NCBI RefSeq assembly: GCF_900604945.1
Contig: NZ_UWPB01000001.1
Span: 1,178,001 to 1,242,000, forward strand
DNA from: Ruminococcus sp. Marseille-P6503
GTDB taxonomy: Bacteria; Bacillota; Clostridia; Oscillospirales; Ruminococcaceae
Length of the DNA: 64,000 bases
Reading direction: 5' to 3'
Position numbers and translations under genes: made by a program. The notes below the pieces were generated by a model. The model was not told where the DNA came from. It saw only the letters and a list, made by a program, of their open reading frames with translations, and searched no databases. Position 1 is the stretch's first letter; each line of letters begins with the position of its first letter. Positions 8,846 through 16,021 of the stretch are shown one piece after another.

Positions 8846-9703
8846 TTATTTCACATCGTCCCATGATGTGGTTTCGCCTGTATAGATCGCTCTGATCTGC
8901 TCAACCGAAAGATCGTCGACTTCATTGTCCTTGTTTACGATAACCGCTATAGCGTCCTGCGCGATTACAACGCCGCTTACTCCGGTTTCGTCTGACGAAA
9001 GCTCTCTTGAAGCCATTCCAATATCGCAGGTTCCGTTCTGCGCGGACTTTACGCCTGTTGACGAATCCGACTGCTGAACCTCTACGGTTACCTTCGCGTT
9101 TACCTTCTGATATGCCTCAGCAAGCTTTTCCATTACCGGGGTTACCGACGACGAGCCCTCTACGACTACCTTTCCCTCCGCTCCGTTCGAGGAAAAAGCC
9201 TCCGCCGATTTGTTTACGGCAATATAGTCCTTGCCGATGATCTCCTGACCCTCCTTGCTGAGAATGTAATTCTCAAAGTCCTGAGCCGCTTCCGAAATGC
9301 CTTTTTCGCTGAGAACGATATTGAAAGGTCTTACTATAGTATAAGAGCCGTTTTCAACATTCTCCGAGGTCGCTTCAACTCCGCCGACCTTTACCGCCTT
9401 TACCGTATCGTTAAGAGAGCCTAACGATACATAACCGATAGAATTCTTATCTCCTGCGACCTGAGTCAGAACTACGTCGGTGGACTTGCAGATAGCTGCC
9501 TCAACGGTAGTCTTATCCGTCTTGTTTCCGTCCGCGTCCTTTTCTTCAACTCCCGTAAGCTCAATAAAAGCTCCTCTTGTTCCGGAGCCGTCCTCTCTGG
9601 AAATAACCGCGATAGTGTTGTCCGAACCTCCGCATGAAGCAAGCATTGAAGCCGAAAGCACAGCAGCCGCGATCACACTTAAAAATCTTGTTTTTCTCAT
9701 CAT
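8846..9703 (-). CDS. pstS: Phosphate-binding lipoprotein PstS, circularly permuted
   Basis: About 285 residues. Signal peptide and lipobox (SMLASCGG) anchor it outside the cell. The binding-protein fold is present but its two halves are in swapped order. The half normally C-terminal comes first: AVISREDGSGTRGAF, then SIGYVSLGSLNDTVKA and YTIVRPFNIV. The half normally N-terminal comes second: VVEGSSSVTPVMEKLAEAY, DIGMASREL, AIYTGETTSWDDVK, ending exactly where the first half begins in ordinary PstS. The phosphate-binding residues of both halves are retained, so function is expected. The ATG at 9703 is preferred over an upstream one overlapping the AAGGA site. Confidence 0.92.
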   Translation of the reverse strand: MMRKTRFLSVIAAAVLSASMLASCGGSDNTIAVISREDGSGTRGAFIELTGVEEKDADGNKTDKTTVEAAICKSTDVVLTQVAGDKNSIGYVSLGSLNDTVKAVKVGGVEATSENVENGSYTIVRPFNIVLSEKGISEAAQDFENYILSKEGQEIIGKDYIAVNKSAEAFSSNGAEGKVVVEGSSSVTPVMEKLAEAYQKVNAKVTVEVQQSDSSTGVKSAQNGTCDIGMASRELSSDETGVSGVVIAQDAIAVIVNKDNEVDDLSVEQIRAIYTGETTSWDDVK

Positions 9704-9795
9704 AATAAATACCATCCTTTTTTCCGTTTATGCCGACCCCTGCGGCATACGCTCCTTGAGAGCCTTTGTTGTTTTATTTTTATTCAGCTGACGTA

Positions 9796-9853
9796 ATTAT
9801 CATACTACCCGTTTGTAAAAACGGTAACCCAATGTATGTAAAGAACGCGTAAG
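9796..9853 (-). promoter_or_regulatory. Pho box and promoter of pstS
   Basis: Minus-strand TTAC/TTTAC half-sites occur at plus positions 9849, 9838, 9824 and 9815 (GTAA forms), spacings 11, 14 and 9, so less regular than the symporter box. A -10 like TATGAT (9804-9799) or GATAAT lies just downstream. No strong -35 is seen, fitting PhoP-dependent activation of the pst operon. Confidence 0.55.
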
Positions 9854-9949
9854 ATGTTTGTGCCGCTTTCAGCGCCGAAGGCCTTCCGCCCTCAATGAGC
9901 GTCACGCTATATATAAAAATATGAAACCTTGTAAAATTTCATAAATCCC

Positions 9950-9978
9950 TTGACAACCGTATTTAGCAATGCTATAAT
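9950..9978 (+). promoter_or_regulatory. Consensus SigA promoter of the MFS gene
   Basis: Perfect TTGACA (9950-9955), 17-base spacer and TATAAT (9973-9978), followed by CGGAGG 8 bases before the ATG at 10047. Confidence 0.85.
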
Positions 9979-10046
9979 GCTGTTAATTTAACATAAAAAT
10001 TTACTCTGAAAATCACTTTACAATTTAAAAAAACGGAGGTTTTACA

Positions 10047-11237
10047 ATGAAATTTTCATATTCCTTTACAAGAAAAGCCTGCTATACAGGATATATTACG
10101 CAGGCTGTAGTAAATAATTTTGCTCCGCTCCTCTTCGCGGTGTTCCAGAAAAGCTTTGATCTCTCGGTTGCCCAGATCGGTTTTCTTGTGGCGTATAATT
10201 TTGCGGTTCAGGCAGCGGTGGATTTTCTTGCCGCAGGCTTTGTGGATAAGATCGGAGTACGCAGATGTACCGTATTCGCTCATTTTGTGACGTCGGCCGG
10301 ACTGATCCTGATGGGCATACTGCCCTTCGCGCTGAATAACGGCTATGCCGGGCTTCTCATCGCGTCTACCCTGTGCGCCGTCGGAGGAGGACTGATCGAG
10401 GTTCTTATCAGCCCGATAATCGAAGCTCTTCCAAGCGGCAACAAATCCGCCGGAATGAGCCTGCTTCACTCCTTCTACTGCTGGGGACACGCCGGAATAA
10501 TTTTAGTTTCTACCCTTTATTTTAATATATTCGGAATTGAAAATTGGCAATATTTATCATTTACCTGGGCAATAGTGCCTTTCCTGAACGCGTTCGCTTT
10601 TATACGCTGCCCTCTCTGTCCGCTTGTTGAAGAAGGCAAGGCAGTCGGTATAAAAAAGCTTGCCGCGCGTAAGCTTTTCATGCTGTTTCTCCTTATGATG
10701 CTCTGCTCGGGAGCGGCGGAGCAGGCCATAAGCCAGTGGACGTCGTATTTTGCCCAGAACGGTCTGCATATTTCAAAAACTGCCGGAGATCTTATAGGAG
10801 TATGTCTTTTCGCTCTGCTTATGGGAACCTCAAGAGCGCTTTACGTTAAAATATCGGAAAAGATCCCCCTGAAAAAATTTATTGCCCTGTGCGCTTTGCT
10901 GTGTATGTCGGGCTATCTCGCAGCCGTATTCTCACCCGTACCTGTGCTTTCGCTGATCGCCTGCGGTATCTGCGGCTTTTCTGTAGGAATAATGTGGCCC
11001 GGCGTCTACAGTCTTACGGCGCAAGCCTTCCCTTCGGGCGGAACGGCAATGTTCGCGCTGCTTGCCCTGGCAGGCGATATAGGCTGCTCCGCCGGACCCG
11101 CTCTTGTGGGGCAGGTATCCCAGCTCAGCGGAAGCCTCAAAACAGGTATCCTGTGCGCCGCGGTATTCCCTCTGCTGCTTTACATATGCGTAAAGGTCAT
11201 ATCCGTCCATGAAAAGAAAGCGATGATAAAAGCATAA
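10047..11237 (+). CDS. Major facilitator superfamily transporter
   Basis: 396 residues with about 12 TM helices. The loop after TM2 reads DFLAAGFVDKIGVRR, a recognisable MFS motif A (DxxxxxxxDKxGxRR), and GSLLHSFYCWGHA-like and GGGLIEVLISPIIEALP segments resemble the FucP/YfkF-like branch. It should move a small solute across the cytoplasmic membrane; the substrate cannot be told from sequence. It is a single-gene unit behind a consensus promoter, divergent from pstS. It is followed by a weak hairpin (CTGCC/GGCAG near 11256) without a strong T tract. Confidence 0.85.
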   Translation: MKFSYSFTRKACYTGYITQAVVNNFAPLLFAVFQKSFDLSVAQIGFLVAYNFAVQAAVDFLAAGFVDKIGVRRCTVFAHFVTSAGLILMGILPFALNNGYAGLLIASTLCAVGGGLIEVLISPIIEALPSGNKSAGMSLLHSFYCWGHAGIILVSTLYFNIFGIENWQYLSFTWAIVPFLNAFAFIRCPLCPLVEEGKAVGIKKLAARKLFMLFLLMMLCSGAAEQAISQWTSYFAQNGLHISKTAGDLIGVCLFALLMGTSRALYVKISEKIPLKKFIALCALLCMSGYLAAVFSPVPVLSLIACGICGFSVGIMWPGVYSLTAQAFPSGGTAMFALLALAGDIGCSAGPALVGQVSQLSGSLKTGILCAAVFPLLLYICVKVISVHEKKAMIKA

Positions 11238-11302
11238 AAGCTGAATTTTAAGGTCTGCCGTAATATGGCAGCAAAACAGTGTAAAAAATATTTGAAAACC
11301 AC

Positions 11303-11331
11303 TTGAAAAGAACTGTGAAATATGCTATCAT
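11303..11331 (+). promoter_or_regulatory. Promoter of the SGNH/acetylation locus
   Basis: TTGAAA (11303-11308), 17-base spacer, TATCAT (11326-11331). The 130-base leader up to 11465 contains small hairpins (for example TCAAAGAACTTTGA) but no obvious riboswitch. Confidence 0.55.
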
Positions 11332-11464
11332 TTAAATTGAATGATTTTATCACAAATTTATGACAGACCTGCTTTGCGATTATCAAACGGGTCTGACAGC
11401 AGCGTACCGCTGGTATTCACAGCTTCGCGCTGCTTTCAAAGAACTTTGAAAGGGCAATTTTTCA

Positions 11465-12367
11465 ATGGGAGAGCCAAACAAAAGCAAGGAGCTTAGAAAA
11501 AAACGCGTCCGTCTGCAGCAGTACACTATTTCGGTATGCTGTCTGGCGCTTATGGTTTTTATAATGGTGTGGGTCGTCAACGTCGCTCTGACCGGCAGAA
11601 ACATACAAACCGCCGAACCGTCCTCCTCGCGGTCCGAGCAGGCTGACGTCAAGGATTCGTCTGTAAAAAAGGACGATTCGGAAAGCAATACCGGAAACGA
11701 AAGCAAAAAAGCCGACGACTCCGGCGATTCAGAAGCCGCGGTGGAATCTCAGAGCAGCGGCTCAGAGGAAAGCGGCGGGGATTCTTCAGCGTCCGAGATC
11801 AGTGACGATTTCGCCGACGCCGTATTTATCGGCGATTCCCGCACAGTAGGTCTGGGAATGAATACCGACCGTCCGAAGGCTACCTTCTACGCCTCTACCG
11901 GTCTTAATGTTGATACCATAGAAACCAGCGAAACCATAATTCTTGACAACGGAAACTACGGAACGGTCTACGACGCCCTTAAACAGAAACAGTTCGGAAG
12001 GGTTTACGTAATGTTCGGAATAAACGAGCTGGGCTGGCCTTACCCCGACGTTTTTCAGGAAAAATACGAAGCTGTGATAAATAAAATAAAGGAGCTTCAG
12101 CCGGACGCCGTCGTCTATGTACAGTCTATACTTCCCGTTTCCTCGCTGGCGCTCAGCACAAACAGCGTGTTTACCAACGAAAACGTCGATAACTTCAACC
12201 TCTATGTTCAGAACGCCGCCGCAAATACCGGCTCGGTATATCTGGACGTGGCGTCCAGCCTGAAGGACGAAAACGGAGCGCTTCCCATTGAAGCCTCAAC
12301 CGACGGGATACATCTTATCAGAGAATACTGTATGAAATGGATGGATTATCTCGCCGAAAATTCATAA
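11465..12367 (+). CDS. Membrane-anchored SGNH/GDSL hydrolase-like protein
   Basis: 300 residues. A short cationic cytoplasmic N-terminus precedes one TM helix (about 22-43). A Ser/Asp/Glu-rich low-complexity linker of about 70 residues follows, then an SGNH domain starting at AVFIGDSRTVGLGM (block I, Ser of GDSR). Block III Asn is in FGINELG, and the C-terminal catalytic pair is probably in TDGIHLI. The enzyme would work outside the membrane, probably adding or removing acyl groups on an envelope polymer. It is first in a plus-strand run with a DUF4358 lipoprotein, an MBOAT and a DHHW protein, which supports an O-acetylation role. AAAGGG lies about 10 bases before the ATG. Confidence 0.85.
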   Translation: MGEPNKSKELRKKRVRLQQYTISVCCLALMVFIMVWVVNVALTGRNIQTAEPSSSRSEQADVKDSSVKKDDSESNTGNESKKADDSGDSEAAVESQSSGSEESGGDSSASEISDDFADAVFIGDSRTVGLGMNTDRPKATFYASTGLNVDTIETSETIILDNGNYGTVYDALKQKQFGRVYVMFGINELGWPYPDVFQEKYEAVINKIKELQPDAVVYVQSILPVSSLALSTNSVFTNENVDNFNLYVQNAAANTGSVYLDVASSLKDENGALPIEASTDGIHLIREYCMKWMDYLAENS

Positions 12368-12424
12368 AATCAGAATTTCTATTTATAATAAAATAAAATG
12401 TAAAAAGGAAAGGAACTAAAGACC

Positions 12425-12937
12425 ATGAAACTCAAGAAAACACTTTGCGCCGTAATCGCGGCAGTATCGGTATGCGCGGGAGCAATGACCTCCTGCTCTG
12501 ATTCGGACAGCTCGTCAGCAAACGGAGATTCGGCTGCGGCGGTTCAGACCGACGTGACCAAGAACGTAACGGAGATCGCGGACAAGCTCAGGTCAGACAT
12601 TGCTTTTGTCGATACCCTCAACGAGCTTTCGCCTGAAATGGTGGAAAAGCTTATAGGCGTTTCTCAGGACAAATATACCGCCGGAAAGGTCTACATCGGC
12701 TCAGGCGGAGCTACCGCGGAGGAGATCGCCTGCTTTGAAGCCGCCGACGAAGCCGCGGCCGCCGATATAAAAGCCGCGCTTGAAGCGAGAATAGAGGCGC
12801 AGAAAAAGGCGTTTGAAAATTATCAGCCGAAGGAAATGGACAAGCTCGGCTCGCCCGTACTTTCCGTACAGGGAAAATATGTGTTCATGTGTATCTCTGA
12901 CGACAACGCCAAGGCTGAGGAAATAATCGGCGGATAA
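12425..12937 (+). CDS. DUF4358-type lipoprotein
   Basis: 170 residues. Signal peptide with lipobox (AMTSC), a short Ser/Asp linker, then a domain resembling DUF4358: KYTAGKVYIGSGGATAEEI, an Ala-rich helix, RIEAQKKAFENYQPKE, and a closing strand KYVFMCISDD. The biochemical role of this family is not known to me. Members commonly accompany SGNH/MBOAT/DHHW genes in gut Clostridia, as here, so a structural or accessory part in envelope acylation is plausible (inference). A second member of the same family is at 57953-58477. Confidence 0.75.
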   Translation: MKLKKTLCAVIAAVSVCAGAMTSCSDSDSSSANGDSAAAVQTDVTKNVTEIADKLRSDIAFVDTLNELSPEMVEKLIGVSQDKYTAGKVYIGSGGATAEEIACFEAADEAAAADIKAALEARIEAQKKAFENYQPKEMDKLGSPVLSVQGKYVFMCISDDNAKAEEIIGG

Positions 12938-12940
12938 ACC

Positions 12941-13007
12941 TCCCGCCTTAACGGGAGCCGCGCGTATTCTTACGAAGCCTCTGCCGCAGAGCTACGGCGG
13001 AGGCTTC
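12941..13007 (+). terminator. Two GC-rich hairpins between DUF4358 and MBOAT genes
   Basis: CTCCCG/CGGGAG (12941-12956) and a longer stem GAAGCCT...AGGCTTC with inner GCCG/CGGC (12974-13007). No T tract follows, so partial termination or mRNA processing are as likely as full termination. Confidence 0.4.
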
Positions 13008-13078
13008 AGGAAAAACGCGCTTTGAATCCCGCGATTTAGCGATATAGGACATAAATTATAATCGGAGAATAAAAATCT

Positions 13079-14494
13079 ATGGTTTTCAGTAGTACGACAT
13101 TTTTATTTGCTTTTCTGCCGCTGGTGCTAATAACCTACTTTATCGTCCCGCGCGTCTTAAAAAACGCAGTTCTGCTGGTTTTCAGCCTTGTGTTTTACGC
13201 ATGGGGCGAACCTGTTTATGTGCTGCTAATGCTGGCTTCAATAACGGTAGCTTACGTTACGGGAATCTTTGCGGATAAAAAGCGAAAGCCCGGCTGCGAA
13301 AAAACGGCTTTTATATTCATGCTGCTGGCAGTTATCTGGAATATCGGGCTGCTGCTGTTTTTCAAATACGCCGACTTTTTTATTTTAAACGCGAACAGCC
13401 TGTTCAATACAGGCTTCAAGCTGCTGGGGCTTACCCTGCCTATAGGTATTTCCTTCTACAGCTTTCAGACCCTTTCCTATGTTATCGACGTATACCGGGG
13501 AGAGGTCAGGTCGCAGAAAAACTTTCTTAACCTTGCTACCTACGTTACCCTTTTTCCTCAGCTTATCGCAGGCCCTATAGTAAGGTATCAGACTATCGAG
13601 GATCAGCTTAATTACCGCAGGGAATCGCTCTCACAGTTTTCAAGGGGAATAAAGCGTTTCGCGGTCGGTCTGGGCAAAAAGGTCATACTCGCCAACAATA
13701 TAGGCGCGCTTTTTGCCGAGATATCCGCGGCTTCTCAGTCCGAGCTGAGCGTCGTTTCAAGCTGGCTGGGAATACTGGCGTACACCTTCCAGATATACTT
13801 TGATTTCAGCGGCTATTCCGACATGGCGATAGGTCTGGGAAAAATGTTCGGCTTTGATTTTCTTGAAAACTTCAATTATCCTTACATCTCCAGATCCATC
13901 ACCGAATTCTGGCGCCGCTGGCATATCTCCCTATCGACATGGTTCAGGGATTACGTTTATATACCGCTCGGCGGAAACCGCAGGGGTATCGCAAGGCAGT
14001 GCCTTAATATAATGATAGTATGGTTCCTTACCGGCTTCTGGCACGGCGCGAACTGGAATTTTATCTGCTGGGGGCTTTATTTCGGAATAATCCTGCTGTG
14101 CGAAAAGCTTTTTCTCGGCAAAGCGCTGAAAAAAGTTCCCGCTGTTATCCAGCACATCTATTCGCTGCTGCTTATCATCGTCGGATGGGGAATTTTCGCC
14201 TATGAGGATACCTCGGCTCTCATACAGAATTTCAAAAATCTGTTCGGCTTCGGCGGTCTGGAATTTTTCAACGACAAAGCGTTTTTCTGGCTTGCAAACT
14301 ACGCCGTAACCTTTATAGCGCTGATAATAGCCTCAACGCCCCTGTTCAGAAAGCTGGGCGAAAAGCTTACGCTCAAAGCGCCGGTATTATACGGCTGTAT
14401 TCTTGAACCGGCGGCGGCGGCGCTTCTTCTCATTGTATCCGCGGCGTATCTTGCCGGCAACTCATTCAATCCGTTCTTGTATTTCCGATTTTAG
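13079..14494 (+). CDS. MBOAT-family O-acyltransferase (AlgI/PatA type)
   Basis: 471 residues, polytopic membrane protein with about 10-12 TM helices. It has the family's opening (MVFSSTTFLFAFLPLVL), LPIGISFYSFQTLSYVIDVYRG, the conserved WRRWHISLSTWFRDYVYIP segment, and the catalytic His in FLTGFWHGANWNFICWG. It should pass acetyl groups across the membrane to an extracellular acceptor. It stands directly upstream of a DHHW protein, the usual partner that completes transfer to the polymer. GGAGA precedes the ATG. Confidence 0.94.
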   Translation: MVFSSTTFLFAFLPLVLITYFIVPRVLKNAVLLVFSLVFYAWGEPVYVLLMLASITVAYVTGIFADKKRKPGCEKTAFIFMLLAVIWNIGLLLFFKYADFFILNANSLFNTGFKLLGLTLPIGISFYSFQTLSYVIDVYRGEVRSQKNFLNLATYVTLFPQLIAGPIVRYQTIEDQLNYRRESLSQFSRGIKRFAVGLGKKVILANNIGALFAEISAASQSELSVVSSWLGILAYTFQIYFDFSGYSDMAIGLGKMFGFDFLENFNYPYISRSITEFWRRWHISLSTWFRDYVYIPLGGNRRGIARQCLNIMIVWFLTGFWHGANWNFICWGLYFGIILLCEKLFLGKALKKVPAVIQHIYSLLLIIVGWGIFAYEDTSALIQNFKNLFGFGGLEFFNDKAFFWLANYAVTFIALIIASTPLFRKLGEKLTLKAPVLYGCILEPAAAALLLIVSAAYLAGNSFNPFLYFRF

Positions 14495-14506
14495 GAGGCG
14501 GCTGAA

Positions 14507-15685
14507 ATGGACGAAAAAGCAATTAAAAGAGAAAACGGCTCCGAATCCGGCGGTTCGGGCGGCAGGGTCGCTGACATCATAATGCTTTCGGTATTTTTGA
14601 TCTTTATATTCGGCTTCACGCTTGCTTCGATCATCGCCAAGGACAGGGAGTTTTCCGAGATGGAAAACCGCAATCTTGCCCAAAAGCCGGAGTTTTCCTT
14701 CAAAAATCTGAAAGAAGGTAAATTTACCGGCGATATCGAGAGCTATCTTTCCGACCAGCTTTTTTTAAAGGACGCTCTTGTTTCGCTGAAAACCGACTGT
14801 GACAGGGCGGCTTTAAAAACAAGCATGAACGGGATTTATTTCTCTGACGGCGGCTATCTTATCCAGCAGTATACGCAGGATATGGAGCAGATAAACGAAA
14901 ACATAGGCTATATAAACGACTGGGCGGAAAATATCAGCTGTCCTGTAGACTTCATACTTGTTCCCGACGCTGTTTCCGTTCTTTCAGACAAGCTTCCCTC
15001 CAGCGCTGTAAACGACGATCAGATGGGAAGCATGGCGGCGATAGCCAGTATGCTCAGCCCGAAAATTTCCCTGTACAATCCGTATCAGGAGCTTAAACAG
15101 CTTTCGGACAGCGGCACGCAGGCATACTACAAAACCGACCACCACTGGACGAGCGAGGGCGCCAAGACGGTTTACGACTGGTATATGAAGTCCTCCGGTC
15201 AGGAGCCTTCCGGCATAAGCTACGGTGTTGAAACGATAAGCGGCTTTTACGGCACGCTTTATTCAAAAGCTCCCTCCGCCTTTACCGAGCCTGACGAGCT
15301 CCACATCTACAGCAATCCCGACGGGGAATACACAGTCGAGCGCACCAACGACGGAACGGTGACCGACAGCCTGTACGACCGCTCGTTTCTTGACAAAAAG
15401 GACAAATACTCAGCCTTCCTGGGCGGAAACTTCGCGCGGCTGAAAATAAGCTCCAACGCCGCCTCCGATGAAAAGGCGCTGATTCTGAAGGATTCATACG
15501 CAAACGCGATAGTTCCCTTCCTTGCGGACAGCTACTCGGAAATAACCATGATAGACCTGCGCTACTATCACTTTGCCGAAAACACCGTATCCGAGCTGAT
15601 AGATAAATACGATATTGACCGCGTCATATTGATATACAACATGGACTTTATAAACTCCGACCAGAACTTTATCTGGCTGTCCTAG
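14507..15685 (+). CDS. DHHW-family O-acetylation protein (AlgX/DltD-like)
   Basis: 392 residues. One N-terminal TM helix (about 22-44) leads to an extracytoplasmic SGNH-like domain. The DHHW-type motif is visible as KTDHHWTSEGA near residue 212, and LKDSYANAIVPFL near 326 resembles the Ser-containing block of this family. It probably takes acetyl from the MBOAT and places it on a cell-surface glycan. AGGAGG lies 8 bases before the ATG and only 12 bases separate it from the MBOAT stop. Confidence 0.9.
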   Translation: MDEKAIKRENGSESGGSGGRVADIIMLSVFLIFIFGFTLASIIAKDREFSEMENRNLAQKPEFSFKNLKEGKFTGDIESYLSDQLFLKDALVSLKTDCDRAALKTSMNGIYFSDGGYLIQQYTQDMEQINENIGYINDWAENISCPVDFILVPDAVSVLSDKLPSSAVNDDQMGSMAAIASMLSPKISLYNPYQELKQLSDSGTQAYYKTDHHWTSEGAKTVYDWYMKSSGQEPSGISYGVETISGFYGTLYSKAPSAFTEPDELHIYSNPDGEYTVERTNDGTVTDSLYDRSFLDKKDKYSAFLGGNFARLKISSNAASDEKALILKDSYANAIVPFLADSYSEITMIDLRYYHFAENTVSELIDKYDIDRVILIYNMDFINSDQNFIWLS

Positions 15686-15705
15686 GTCTTGGCGCGGACG
15701 GCGGT

Positions 15706-15947
15706 CCTGGCGCGGACAGCGCAGTTCGCGATCCGCTCGCAGGCTCGCTTCGTTTTGTGCGGACGGTAAGTTTGCCGCCGCAAGTCATGGTTAGTATTTA
15801 ATTAGAATATCTACAATCCTGGCGCGGACGGCGCAAGTCGCGATCCGCTCGCAGACTCGCTTCGTTTTGTGCGGGCGGTAAGTTTGCCGCCGCAAGTCAT
15901 AGTTAGTATTTAAATGGGGTTATATTATTAGAATATCCACAGTCCTT
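15706..15947 (+). repeat. Noncoding tandem repeat, two copies of about 112 bp
   Basis: The unit starting CCTGGCGCGGAC begins at 15706 and again at 15818 and is nearly identical through GCGGTAAGTTTGCCGCCGC and TTAGTATTTAA to AGAATATC. Each unit contains a strong hairpin (GGCGG/CCGCC around a TAAGTTT loop). A third, partial head (TTGGCGCGGACGGCGG) precedes copy 1 at about 15689. No reading frame is supported. It fills most of the 336-base gap before recQ. Confidence 0.85.
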
Positions 15948-16021
15948 GAGCGGGACGACTTTAGAAAGCCTTTGCCGCCGTTGTATTTTCGGTTTTTAGT
16001 TTATTGAATGTGAGAATTTTT

